NCBI GenBank assembly: GCA_910586195.1
Contig: CAJUHO010000003.1
Location: forward strand, 1 to 64,000
DNA length: 64,000 nucleotides
Reading direction: 5' to 3'
Origin: an uncultured Bacilli bacterium
Lineage (GTDB): Bacteria; Bacillota_I; Bacilli_A; RF39; UBA660
The notes under the pieces: model-generated
What the model was told of the DNA's origin: nothing
The model's input: the letters and a program-made list of their open reading frames with translations, nothing else
The model's database searches: none
Shown: in pieces, positions 8,513 to 16,964 of the stretch
Numbering within the stretch: the stretch's first letter is position 1
How the letters are laid out: the number at the start of each line of letters is the position of its first letter
Translations under genes and position numbers: made by a program

Positions 8513-9361
8513 TTAACCCCTTTTTGTTTGAAATAATGTAACAATTTCTTGGATTCTCTTTTTCATAGCTATCTCTCCACTGCCAATTATTTTTCTTGGA
8601 TCATACACATCTTCGTTTTCGTCTATAAATTTTCTTAACGCCAAACTCCAAACTACCTGTAAGTCTGTATTAATATTAATTTTGGAAATCCCACAATTTA
8701 TTGCCTTATTAATATCCGTAATAGGAATTCCTGTTCCACCATGTAGCACTAATGGAATTGGCAAAGTTTCATTTATTTTTTTCATTGTCTCAAAATCTAG
8801 ATTCGGCTCTCCATGATAAAAACCATGAACACTACCTAAAGCTGGTGCAATAGAATCAATTTCTGTACTATTATATAAAGTTATACAATCTTCTAATGTT
8901 GCATTTAAACTCGTATTACTAATATTATCTTCACTACCACCAATATGTCCTACCTCAGCTTCTACTGTAACGTCTCTATCACGAGCATATTCTACTACTT
9001 TCTTTGTCATATTGATATTTTCATCTAGTGGATACTTAGAAGCATCAATCATAACAGATGTAAAACCAGCATCAATTGCCTGTAAACAAGATGCAATACT
9101 AGAACCATGATCTAAGTGAATAGCAACAGGAATCGTAATATTTAAATCTTCCATCAGTCCTTTCACAATAGATACAACAACATGATAGCCACCCATATAT
9201 TTAATAGCACCTTCACTAACACCTAAAATTAATGGTATTTTTAGCACTTCACACTCTTCTAATATATATTTTGTCCATTCTAAATTATTAATATTAAAAT
9301 GTGGTATTGCATAATGATTTTGTTTTGCATCTAACAGCATATTTTTTGTATTTACTAACAT
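8513..9361 (-). CDS. fba: Class II fructose-bisphosphate aldolase
   Basis: 282 residues of the zinc-dependent FBA/tagatose aldolase family. It cleaves fructose-1,6-bisphosphate to DHAP and glyceraldehyde-3-phosphate. Motifs: AIHLDHG with the catalytic Asp and a zinc His, VEAEVGHIGG, the zinc-binding GSVHG, and LHGGTGIP. The start at 9361 is set by AAGGG and by a strong promoter lying just upstream of it. It precedes murA in the same direction, as fbaA precedes murAB in Bacillus. Confidence 0.93.
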   Translation of the reverse strand: MLVNTKNMLLDAKQNHYAIPHFNINNLEWTKYILEECEVLKIPLILGVSEGAIKYMGGYHVVVSIVKGLMEDLNITIPVAIHLDHGSSIASCLQAIDAGFTSVMIDASKYPLDENINMTKKVVEYARDRDVTVEAEVGHIGGSEDNISNTSLNATLEDCITLYNSTEIDSIAPALGSVHGFYHGEPNLDFETMKKINETLPIPLVLHGGTGIPITDINKAINCGISKININTDLQVVWSLALRKFIDENEDVYDPRKIIGSGEIAMKKRIQEIVTLFQTKRG

Positions 9362-9380
9362 CCTTATCACCCTTAATATT

Positions 9381-9409
9381 ACTATAGACAAGTTCAATTT
9401 TTTTGTCAA
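9381..9409 (-). promoter_or_regulatory. Sigma-A promoter of fba
   Basis: Minus-strand TTGACA (9404-9409), 17-bp spacer, TATAGT (9381-9386). Confidence 0.8.
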
Positions 9410-9424
9410 GAATATCAACAAATA

Positions 9425-9461
9425 AATAAAAATACAGATATTTATTTAAAAACACCTGTAC
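9425..9461 (-). terminator. Possible weak terminator after mntP
   Basis: Minus-strand GTACAG / CTGTAT with a long loop, followed by a T-rich run. It would end the spoIIR-mntP transcript. The rest of 9410-9585 shows nothing recognisable. Confidence 0.3.
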
Positions 9462-9585
9462 TTTTTCGGTAAGTGGCCTCATTTTTTAAAACCTTATTGT
9501 AATAAAGATTTCCTAAATAATAGGAAAATGCTAATTCTTCTTTCAACTTCTCTCACCATTATTAGTATGACGTTAGTTTTATTTT

Positions 9586-10125
9586 TTATGTAAGCATAAA
9601 ATATTTTAATGATAAAATGATTAAAATCCATGCTCCTATCATGGTTGCTTTATTACTATACTTTTTACTAATGAATTTTCCTAGTTTTAATCCTAAATAA
9701 GTAAACATTGTACTGACAATACTAAAAATTACTCCTGCTACAATAATATGTTCATGCGCTAAACTTAATACGATTCCTACTGAAAAGCTATCTAGACTCA
9801 CTGTAATTGCAAAAAAGATTAAATGGTAAAATTTACTAAGCGACATTATCTTTTCTTCTTCTTTTAGGGAAGATAGCATTTCTAGTGCGATAATTAGAAA
9901 AACAGAACCTGCTATAAAATTGGCTTTATCCACAAAAACTGTTAATAAATTAATTCCTATTAAACTACCAACATAAGGCATTAGGAAATGAAATATACCT
10001 ACTAAAATGCTTAATACTATTGTTTTTTTATTGCTAATTTTATTCATTCCATATATTACTGCTAAAGAAAAAGCATCTATACTTAAACCAATAGCCATAA
10101 AAATATATAAGATTATTTTATTCAC
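9586..10125 (-). CDS. mntP: MntP-family manganese efflux pump
   Basis: 179 residues with six predicted transmembrane helices in two homologous halves. Each half carries the family's acidic motif (GLSIDAFSLA near residue 13, TVSLDSFSVG near 110). By family it exports Mn2+. It lies 28 bp downstream of spoIIR, as ywlD (mntP) lies close to spoIIR in Bacillus. There is no room for a yybP-ykoY riboswitch directly upstream. Confidence 0.85.
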   Translation of the reverse strand: MNKIILYIFMAIGLSIDAFSLAVIYGMNKISNKKTIVLSILVGIFHFLMPYVGSLIGINLLTVFVDKANFIAGSVFLIIALEMLSSLKEEEKIMSLSKFYHLIFFAITVSLDSFSVGIVLSLAHEHIIVAGVIFSIVSTMFTYLGLKLGKFISKKYSNKATMIGAWILIILSLKYFMLT

Positions 10126-10153
10126 ACTCTCACCTTATATATTTTATTACATA

Positions 10154-10690
10154 TCAAGAATGAAAATACTTATTCATCATTTCTTTTACAAAAGATTTAT
10201 ATTCTACTTTCTCCAATTGCTTATTCTCTTCTGCTTCTAATAGGCAAAGAGGAGGAAATAGTACACACCAGAAATTTTTGCCTTTTCCACTGCCAAGTGT
10301 TACAACTAATGACTCATACATTCCTTCTTCATAAACAACTCCTTTATAAGTTTTCTCTGGAAAATAGTGCGTTCCATAATCTATATCAAAAGTTGTATCA
10401 TTTTTATTATTCTCTAAAGTAGTCTGAATATTTTCTCTAAATTCTGGAAGTTTTGTTTTTAGTGTTTTTCTAGATGATGTTAAATTTTCCTGTGTAAGCA
10501 TCGTTTTTCTTAGTTCATGCTGTAAATTAGTAGCTACTTTTTTCTTAATATTTTGATCTTTATCACTATTACTATTTGCTATTACACGAAAACGAATAGC
10601 ATCTTTTGGTATTAAAACGACATCTTCCTGTGTTGATAATGCTCCTAATGTTATTATTGCTAAAACTATTAATATAACTGTTTTTTTCAT
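10154..10690 (-). CDS. spoIIR: Stage II sporulation protein R
   Basis: 178 residues. A hydrophobic N-terminal signal segment is followed by the SpoIIR core: AIRFRVIANSNSDKDQ, YGTHYFPEKTYKGV, and the signature WCVLFPPLC. SpoIIR is made in the forespore under sigma-F and is secreted to trigger SpoIIGA processing of pro-sigma-E in the mother cell. Start at 10690 is preferred over GTG at 10699 because AAGGTG lies 7 nt before it. An inverted repeat covers the ribosome-binding site. Confidence 0.95.
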   Translation of the reverse strand: MKKTVILIVLAIITLGALSTQEDVVLIPKDAIRFRVIANSNSDKDQNIKKKVATNLQHELRKTMLTQENLTSSRKTLKTKLPEFRENIQTTLENNKNDTTFDIDYGTHYFPEKTYKGVVYEEGMYESLVVTLGSGKGKNFWCVLFPPLCLLEAEENKQLEKVEYKSFVKEMMNKYFHS

Positions 10691-10691
10691 C

Positions 10692-10723
10692 ACTATCACC
10701 TTTCAATAACATGGTGAGATAGT
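10692..10723 (-). promoter_or_regulatory. Inverted repeat over the spoIIR ribosome-binding site
   Basis: Minus-strand ACTATCTCACC pairs with GGTGATAGT across a 12-nt loop, with a small bulge. The AAGGTG Shine-Dalgarno and the bases just before ATG are in the 3' arm, so the hairpin could limit translation. Confidence 0.35.
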
Positions 10724-10767
10724 TTTAATTATTTTATACACATTTTTTCTAATTTTATTTTTTCCAC

Positions 10768-10793
10768 AAAAAAAGTGAATAATCTTATCCACT
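10768..10793 (-). terminator. Terminator after the prfA-prmC operon
   Basis: Minus-strand AGTGGATAA / TTATTCACT followed by T7. It abuts the stop codon at 10793-10795. Confidence 0.75.
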
Positions 10794-11104
10794 TATAAAT
10801 CTTTTTCTATATCAGTATAGTAAATAATCTCTTTATTTAAAGATTTTGCAAATTCTATTTCACTTCTTGTGCTACTGCCTATATAATTATTAATATTTAC
10901 TACTAAAATAGCATCAGATAATTTTATTTTTTCTTTATGCATTTTGTCTAAGGATATTACTTCTTCTTCTGTATAAACATCTTTATTATCACTAGTTGGA
11001 TATATTGGTGCCAATATACAGTTTTCCCTTAATTCCATTTTTTCTGCAATATACATCATCTCTTTTTTAAATTTTAAACTCCCACAAATTGTTATAACTT
11101 TCAT
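10793..11104 (-). CDS. Nucleoside 2-deoxyribosyltransferase-like protein
   Basis: 103 residues. The N-terminal ICGSLKF, the central HKEKIKLSDAILVVN and the C-terminal YIGSSTRSEIEFA match small proteins of the nucleoside 2-deoxyribosyltransferase / DUF4406 fold. The start ATG overlaps the prmC stop (ATGA), indicating translational coupling in a prfA-prmC operon. Substrate is unknown. The Glu of STRSEIE would be the candidate nucleophile by fold analogy. Confidence 0.6.
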   Translation of the reverse strand: MKVITICGSLKFKKEMMYIAEKMELRENCILAPIYPTSDNKDVYTEEEVISLDKMHKEKIKLSDAILVVNINNYIGSSTRSEIEFAKSLNKEIIYYTDIEKDL

Positions 11105-11934
11105 CTTGTTATACCTTCCTGTTTAAAAATAAAAATCATTCTATCTTTTTCTGATAAATCTTTTTTGCAGATAACTTCAACGTTATCTAAATATTGTTGA
11201 ATTAAAGATCGAATTTGATCTTGCTGATTCATTCCTATCTCAAAAGCAATTAAACATCTTTCTTTCATGTATGGTTTAATACTACTTAATATTTTTCGAT
11301 AAAAATCCAGTCCGTCTTTACCACCATATAAAGCAATAGAAGGTTCATTATTCTTTACGATTTCTTCTATTTCTTCATCATCTCTAATATAGGGAGGATT
11401 ACTGATAATAATATCATATTTTTTTTCCACACTTTCAAACATATCACTTTGAAGAATATGGGCTTTAGAATTTAATTTTTCACAGTTTTTGTTGGCAATT
11501 TCTAACGCTTTATCACTAATATCGATTAAATCCACAGAATTTGTGGAAATTTTTTTCTCAAGAGTTAGTCCAATGACCCCACTTCCACATCCAAGGTCAA
11601 TAATATCCACAGGATCTTTAAAAAACTCCTTGCTATATTTCACTGTATTCTCTACTAATTCTTCTGTTTCAAATCTTGGAATTAAAACGTTTTCATTTAT
11701 TATAAATTCATTTCCATAAAAATTTACTTTTCCTAATGCATATTGCAGAGGAGTACCATTTTCTATGGCTAAAACTGCTCTTTTATAACGTTCGCATTTC
11801 TCACTATCCACAATAAAACTCAAATAGTTTAATAATTCTAATGGATTAAGTCCTAACAAATCTGCTAGTAAAATTTTTGCAAAATCTGAGTGACAATGAG
11901 CCTTTCCGTATACTAACAATTCCTCTACTTTCAT
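11101..11934 (-). CDS. prmC: Release factor glutamine methyltransferase
   Basis: 277 residues. SAM-dependent enzyme that N5-methylates the glutamine of the GGQ motif in release factors. An N-terminal substrate-binding helical domain is followed by a Rossmann domain with motif I (DLGCGSGVIG) and the catalytic NPPYI. Directly downstream of its substrate gene prfA, with AGGAG before the ATG. C-terminus overlaps the next gene by 4 bp. Confidence 0.93.
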   Translation of the reverse strand: MKVEELLVYGKAHCHSDFAKILLADLLGLNPLELLNYLSFIVDSEKCERYKRAVLAIENGTPLQYALGKVNFYGNEFIINENVLIPRFETEELVENTVKYSKEFFKDPVDIIDLGCGSGVIGLTLEKKISTNSVDLIDISDKALEIANKNCEKLNSKAHILQSDMFESVEKKYDIIISNPPYIRDDEEIEEIVKNNEPSIALYGGKDGLDFYRKILSSIKPYMKERCLIAFEIGMNQQDQIRSLIQQYLDNVEVICKKDLSEKDRMIFIFKQEGITR

Positions 11935-11971
11935 AACATCTCCTATTTAGTACTTAGTATTATTCTATTTC

Positions 11972-13033
11972 CTATTCTTCTTCTCCAGCAAGTTTTCTTT
12001 TTTGATCTTCTGTAATTAATGCATTTATAATATCTTCTAAATCTCCATCCATTACACGATCTAAATTTTTGGTAGTAAAGCCAATTCTATGATCGGTTAC
12101 ACGATTTTGTGGATAATTGTATGTTCTAATTTTTTCTGCACGATCTCCTGTTCCTATTTTACTACGACGAACATTCCCTTCCTTCTCTTCCATTTCTTGC
12201 TGTTTCATCTCATAAAGTCTACTTTTTAAAACTTTCATAGCTTGTTCTTTATTTTGAATTTGACTGCGCTCATTCTGACAAGTAACGACAGTATTAGTTG
12301 GGAGATGGGTAATACGTACAGCAGAGTCTGTAGTATTTACACCTTGTCCTCCACAACCACTTGAACGATAAATATCAATCCTTAAATCACTTTGCTTAAT
12401 TTCAATGTCCACTTCTTCTGCTTCTGGCATTACAAGAACAGTAGCAGTAGATGTTTGCAAGCGTCCATTGGATTCTGTTACAGGAACACGCTGTACTCTG
12501 TGAGAGCCACTTTCGTATTTAAACTTAGAATAAGCTCCCATTCCTTTAATCATAAATTCAATCTGACTGAATCCTCCTGCTTCTCCATCAATAGCATTAT
12601 AAACATCACACTTAAATCCCTGCTTTTCTGCATAGCGTGTATACATACGGTATAGGTCACCTGCAAAAATATTGGCCTCATCTCCTCCAGCAGCACCACG
12701 AATTTCTACAATTACATTTTTAGAATCGTTCGGATCTTTAGGAATTAACAAAATTTCAAGTTGGGCTTCTAAAGATATTTTTTGCTCTTCTAATCCTGGA
12801 AGTTCTTCTTTGGCAATCTCCCCTAACTCTGGATCTTTTTGCATCTCTTTTGTCTCATCTATGGCAGATAATATCTTTTGATAATTTCTAAAAACTCCTA
12901 CTGTCTCTTCTAACTCACTCATCTCTTTGGATAATTTTTTTGTTTTATCGATATCAGCTAGAACTTCTGATTTCGTTAATTCCTGTTCTATTTCTTGATA
13001 ACGAGCTTCAATTGCTTGTAAACGTTCAATCAT
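11972..13033 (-). CDS. prfA: Peptide chain release factor 1
   Basis: 353 residues. Recognises UAA/UAG and triggers peptide release. The codon-recognition tripeptide PVT (VQRVPVTESNG) identifies RF1 rather than RF2, and the catalytic GGQ lies in SSGCGGQGVNTTDSA. The length fits bacterial RF1. It heads the prfA-prmC operon; AAAAGGTGA precedes the ATG. Use of all three stop codons in the window is compatible with an RF1 plus RF2 organism. Confidence 0.96.
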   Translation of the reverse strand: MIERLQAIEARYQEIEQELTKSEVLADIDKTKKLSKEMSELEETVGVFRNYQKILSAIDETKEMQKDPELGEIAKEELPGLEEQKISLEAQLEILLIPKDPNDSKNVIVEIRGAAGGDEANIFAGDLYRMYTRYAEKQGFKCDVYNAIDGEAGGFSQIEFMIKGMGAYSKFKYESGSHRVQRVPVTESNGRLQTSTATVLVMPEAEEVDIEIKQSDLRIDIYRSSGCGGQGVNTTDSAVRITHLPTNTVVTCQNERSQIQNKEQAMKVLKSRLYEMKQQEMEEKEGNVRRSKIGTGDRAEKIRTYNYPQNRVTDHRIGFTTKNLDRVMDGDLEDIINALITEDQKRKLAGEEE

Positions 13034-13202
13034 ATTTTCACCTTTTTCTCTATTAATTCAATCGTATTATATCATGTATTATATGCAAAAACCAGAATTA
13101 TTCGTTATGAAATTTATATCACTAAATACTCTTCTAGATATTCACATATATCTTTATAGGATTTTATATTTTATCTTTCAAAAGTATTAATTTTAAGTGT
13201 TT

Positions 13203-13229
13203 AAAAAATACTATGCAATGTCATAGTAT
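13203..13229 (-). terminator. Terminator downstream of the 13281 orphan gene
   Basis: Minus-strand perfect 8-bp stem ATACTATG / CATAGTAT with a 6-nt loop, followed by T6. The remainder of 13034-13280 is AT-rich without recognisable features. Confidence 0.85.
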
Positions 13230-13280
13230 CAAAGTATATTCTCATGAGAAAGACTAGTAACGTTGCCGTATAAGTCTTCG

Positions 13281-14006
13281 TCATTTTAAAATCAATTCAA
13301 GTTTTTTTTGCAATCTTTTAACTTCATCTTCACTATTCTTATATACATCATTTGATTGCATTTTAAACGTCTCATATATTTCATATATATTATTAGGACT
13401 AATTATTCCTTTTTGGTTTAATTGTTCAATTATTTTTTGAAACGGAAGAATATCATGTTCATCATATAATTCACCACAATCATATAAATTTCTCTTGCCT
13501 GTTATAAAATCAGTTAAATACAATCTTTTATTATCATAATTAGATATATTATTTAATTCTTTATATTTAGATAATTCATTTTCTAGTAATCTGATATCTA
13601 ATTTTTTTGATGAGTTCTTATCAAATTCACTTTCAGGTATACAAAACTCAACATGTGCTTTCCCCTTATAAAAACCATATCCACAATACTTTAATAAAAT
13701 CTCTGCTGGAATATTATATTCCAAGAGTTCAAATTGCCATTTCTCATAACAATATCCATCTATACTAGAAAATGTGCACATTATAGCATCATAAGAAAAA
13801 AGAAAGAAAAACTTATAGCACTCATCTAAGAATTTAAATGTATTTACAACTTCTTCATTTCTTGTAAAAAAAGGATATACATTCTCAAAAGAAACACATC
13901 CCAAATCATACATAATGCCTTCTAGATTTTCTTGTTGACTATTTAACGTGCCAAACTTTTCAGTAGTAGAAGTAAGTGAAGGAACTGTCCTATAAACAAT
14001 TGCCAT
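13281..14006 (-). CDS. Hypothetical protein, orphan
   Basis: 241 residues, no family recognised. It is soluble, rich in Phe, Tyr and Cys in the first half (YPFFTRNEE, YKFFFLFSYDA, CGYGFYKG) and charged and helical near the C-terminus (SEDEVKRLQKKLELILK). Start at 14006 has AAGGGAG upstream, and a strong promoter and a terminator bracket it, so it is an independent transcription unit. It interrupts the otherwise conserved housekeeping run prfA - rpoE - argS, which suggests a lineage-specific acquisition. Confidence 0.75.
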   Translation of the reverse strand: MAIVYRTVPSLTSTTEKFGTLNSQQENLEGIMYDLGCVSFENVYPFFTRNEEVVNTFKFLDECYKFFFLFSYDAIMCTFSSIDGYCYEKWQFELLEYNIPAEILLKYCGYGFYKGKAHVEFCIPESEFDKNSSKKLDIRLLENELSKYKELNNISNYDNKRLYLTDFITGKRNLYDCGELYDEHDILPFQKIIEQLNQKGIISPNNIYEIYETFKMQSNDVYKNSEDEVKRLQKKLELILK

Positions 14007-14037
14007 AAAATTCGACTCCCTTTTCAAATTGCTAATT

Positions 14038-14066
14038 ATACTAGCATATTTCTATTAAGGTGTCAA
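14038..14066 (-). promoter_or_regulatory. Sigma-A promoter of the 13281 orphan gene
   Basis: Minus-strand TTGACA (14061-14066), 17-bp spacer, TAGTAT (14038-14043) with an extended TG one base before it. Confidence 0.75.
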
Positions 14067-14205
14067 ATCGTTGTCCTATCAAGATATTAATTAATCCTAA
14101 TAATAACTTCAAAAAATTAATTCTATATAGTAGTAAAATAATATTAATATTTTGTATATACGTCTTAAAATAAAGACCTTTAATCAAAAACTATATTTTA
14201 CTATT

Positions 14206-14232
14206 AAAAAGATTAAACATCTCTGTTTAATC
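14206..14232 (-). terminator. Terminator of rpoE
   Basis: Minus-strand GATTAAAC / GTTTAATC, 6-nt loop, then T5. Confidence 0.75.
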
Positions 14233-14239
14233 ATTATTT

Positions 14240-14683
14240 TTATTCATCTAATTCTAGTTCATCTTCATCTAATACCACTAAATCTTTTAAATCTTCTTCT
14301 GTATCATCGTCATAGTCCTCATCAGTATCATCATAATTATCTTCATCTATTTCATCTTCTGATTCATCTTCTTTTACAAATTCTTCTTCTAACTCATCAT
14401 CATCTTCTTCTGTAATTTTCACTACTTTATCAGAAGTATGACGACTTTTTATATCCCAAGTTCCATCACTTAATAATATAAATCTTTTATCTGTTGTTAA
14501 AGAAGTATAATAATCTCCTATTTTCGTTTCAAATTCTTTGTTTGGTAATTCTAATAGATGAATTATTGTTTTAAAAAGGTCTGCTGTATTCATAGGTTTT
14601 TTATTTTCTTCCAAAAGTAGGTTGGTAATATCTTTATATGATAATAATTCCAAATCTTCCTTTTTCATTTCTTTTATACTCAT
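14240..14683 (-). CDS. rpoE: RNA polymerase delta subunit
   Basis: 147 residues. An N-terminal HARE-HTH domain (~1-85; ELLSYKDITNLLL, FILLSDGTWDIK) is followed by a disordered tail of almost only Asp and Glu (~95-147), the hallmark of delta. It increases RNA polymerase recycling and promoter selectivity in Bacilli and is absent from Clostridia, so it helps place the organism. Start has TAGGAGG upstream. It is downstream of argS, in the conserved argS-rpoE neighbourhood. Confidence 0.93.
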   Translation of the reverse strand: MSIKEMKKEDLELLSYKDITNLLLEENKKPMNTADLFKTIIHLLELPNKEFETKIGDYYTSLTTDKRFILLSDGTWDIKSRHTSDKVVKITEEDDDELEEEFVKEDESEDEIDEDNYDDTDEDYDDDTEEDLKDLVVLDEDELELDE

Positions 14684-14750
14684 AAAATTCCTCCTAAACC
14701 GAATTCCCAAGTAAACTTATAACATGTCTCATGGGTAATTGCAAGTCTTT

Positions 14751-16856
14751 TTACATTTTTTCTGGAACTTCTATTCCTAAGGTATCAAGTAATAACATAT
14801 TTGTATCATAAACTACTTTTGTTAGGGCAATCCAGCTCATTTTCAAATCCTCATTTTCTTCTGTTAAAATTTTATTTTCTGCATAAAAAGTATTATAAAG
14901 ACTTGTTAGTTTATATATGTATTCTGCTATTTCATTTAATGATTTTACTTCTAATGATTTTTTTAAAACCGTTGGAAGTTTCAATATAGTTAATGCAATA
15001 TTACGATCTGAGGTTCCACGAAACTGTTTAAAGGAAATATTTTCTAAATTCTTCATATCTGCCTTTTGTAAAAGTGATTTCATTCTAATCGTTGAATATA
15101 GAAGATATGGGCCTGTCTTCCCTTCTACATCTGTAAATTTTATAGGATCAAATATATAGTCCTTTGTTCTAAATGATAGAAAATCTGCATACTTTAATGC
15201 AGCAATTCCCACTATTTCTGCAATTTTTTCTGATTCATCACTTTTTACAATATCTTTATTAATATGTTTTAGAATTTCTTCTTTTACCATGGTAATTAGA
15301 TTTTGTAGAGTCATTACACCGCCATCACGTGTTTTAAATGGTCTGCCATCATTTCCTGTCATAGTACCAAATCCGCAAAATTCTAAATTGATACTATCAT
15401 CTACTAATTTTGTTAACTTAGAAGCACGAAAGACCTGTTCAAAATACAATGCTTGACGAGTGTCGGCAAAATACCAAATCTCTTCTGGCGAAAAACGAAC
15501 AATTCTAGAATGTAGTGTCGCAAGTTCTCGTGTTGCATATAATGTGGAACCATTTGATTGTATGACAATAAGAGGTGGCATAGGACCATTATCTTCCTCT
15601 TTTTTGACGGAAATGATATGAGCTCCTTCACTCTTTTCTAACTTTCCACTATTTTTAATAATTTCTAAAGTTTCTGGAATATAAGAGTAGCAGTCGCTTT
15701 CTCCTTCTAACAAATCAAAGTCTGTATTAATTTTTTTATAAATTTCTTTAATATCTTCTATTGATACATCTTTAATTTTATTCCATAGTGCCTGATATCC
15801 TTTGTGTCCTTCTTCCAATTGTTTGGTAATCTCTGCTACTTCCTGCATTCGAGATTCATCTTCTTTTGCTTTAGTACTTGCTAAAGGATAAATTTCTCCT
15901 AACTCCTCTGGTGTTATTGTATAATCAATATCTTCATAATTGCCCTCATAATGCTCATCAAAATAGGAAAGGTTCGGATATCTTCTTTTTATCTCTGAAA
16001 TTACCATTCCTGATTGTCTTCCAATATCTCCAAAATGGGCATCCGATATCACAGTATGTCCTAATAATCTTGCAAGTCTTTTTACTGCCTCTCCAATATT
16101 TGCAGAACGAAGATGACCAACATGTAGAGTTTTTGCAATATTAGCACCACCATAGTCCATCATAATTTTTTTGCTTTCTACATGATCAATATTAGTGTTC
16201 ATATCTTTTTGAATTTTATTCATACTATTTAATAAAAATTCATTTGTTAAAGTCAGATTAATGAATCCTGGGGCTACCACAGATACATTGCTAAAATTCC
16301 TATCTTTCTTTAATTCTTCTGCAATTTTCTCAGCAATAAAATTAGGATTTTCATGATACTTCTTAGCAAGACTCATCGCTTCATTTATTTGATAGTCTCC
16401 TAAATCTGGACGGTTCGATGGTAGAAGAGAAAAATGTTCCATTTCATAACCAATATGCTCAATTTTTTCTTTTACTTCTTGTTCTAGCTCTTTTATTATA
16501 CTCATATTTTCACCTACTAATTCTATCTTTAATAAATATTCTATTTCATTTAGTAAATATTTTATTCTTATTTTCTCATGTGTTAATAATATATCTTTTA
16601 TTTCCAAATCTAGACTATAGTTTAAATGCTCTTTTTTTAAATACAAACTGCTTTTTTGACCTTTTTCAAAAGCAAGCTCTACTAACAGATCTTTCGTCTC
16701 ACGCATAAATGTTCTTTCTGATATACAAAAACGATTTTTACTATCATCATCCAATGAAAAATAATAAATATCATTTTTCTTTATATCAATATCAACAAAT
16801 GACTGTATTATCGCATCTTGTGATTTTAAAAAAAAATATGCTTTTTGTTTCACCAT
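14751..16856 (-). CDS. argS: DUF1934-like domain fused to arginyl-tRNA synthetase
   Basis: 701-residue open frame. From residue 118 on it is a normal ArgS (584 residues): N-terminal Add-1 domain, class I HIGH-type motif HVGH (LHVGHLRSANIG), catalytic core, anticodon-binding domain and the usual GIEVPEKM end. Residues 1-117 form an extra beta-rich domain that resembles DUF1934/YwiB, a protein encoded directly upstream of argS in Bacillus. No stop codon separates the two. An internal ATG at 16505 has AGGTGA 5 nt before it, so both a fusion and a free ArgS could be made. A frameshift or sequencing error is not needed to explain it. Confidence 0.9.
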   Translation of the reverse strand: MVKQKAYFFLKSQDAIIQSFVDIDIKKNDIYYFSLDDDSKNRFCISERTFMRETKDLLVELAFEKGQKSSLYLKKEHLNYSLDLEIKDILLTHEKIRIKYLLNEIEYLLKIELVGENMSIIKELEQEVKEKIEHIGYEMEHFSLLPSNRPDLGDYQINEAMSLAKKYHENPNFIAEKIAEELKKDRNFSNVSVVAPGFINLTLTNEFLLNSMNKIQKDMNTNIDHVESKKIMMDYGGANIAKTLHVGHLRSANIGEAVKRLARLLGHTVISDAHFGDIGRQSGMVISEIKRRYPNLSYFDEHYEGNYEDIDYTITPEELGEIYPLASTKAKEDESRMQEVAEITKQLEEGHKGYQALWNKIKDVSIEDIKEIYKKINTDFDLLEGESDCYSYIPETLEIIKNSGKLEKSEGAHIISVKKEEDNGPMPPLIVIQSNGSTLYATRELATLHSRIVRFSPEEIWYFADTRQALYFEQVFRASKLTKLVDDSINLEFCGFGTMTGNDGRPFKTRDGGVMTLQNLITMVKEEILKHINKDIVKSDESEKIAEIVGIAALKYADFLSFRTKDYIFDPIKFTDVEGKTGPYLLYSTIRMKSLLQKADMKNLENISFKQFRGTSDRNIALTILKLPTVLKKSLEVKSLNEIAEYIYKLTSLYNTFYAENKILTEENEDLKMSWIALTKVVYDTNMLLLDTLGIEVPEKM

Positions 16857-16964
16857 ATTTACCCCACAAATAAAATTCTATTCTAGATTATAACATAACT
16901 TATAGAAAAAAAATACATATTTAAAAATAATTTTTTCATACTAACCTTAGAAGGTGATTTCATC

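Noticed and set aside
9410..9585. Riboswitch upstream of fba
   Set aside because: The fba promoter lies between this region and the gene, so the region is not in the fba leader.
10785..10793. TTATCCACT as a DnaA box
   Set aside because: It is one arm of the terminator after the prfA-prmC operon and has a mismatch; no cluster is present.
14240..14420. Plus-strand ORF rich in Leu/His opposite rpoE
   Set aside because: Shadow of the Asp/Glu-rich delta tail read from the other strand.
15304..15318. CACGTG inside argS as parS
   Set aside because: Flanks do not match TGTTTC/GAAACA; also GCACGTGC at 26297 and 48380 rejected for the same reason.
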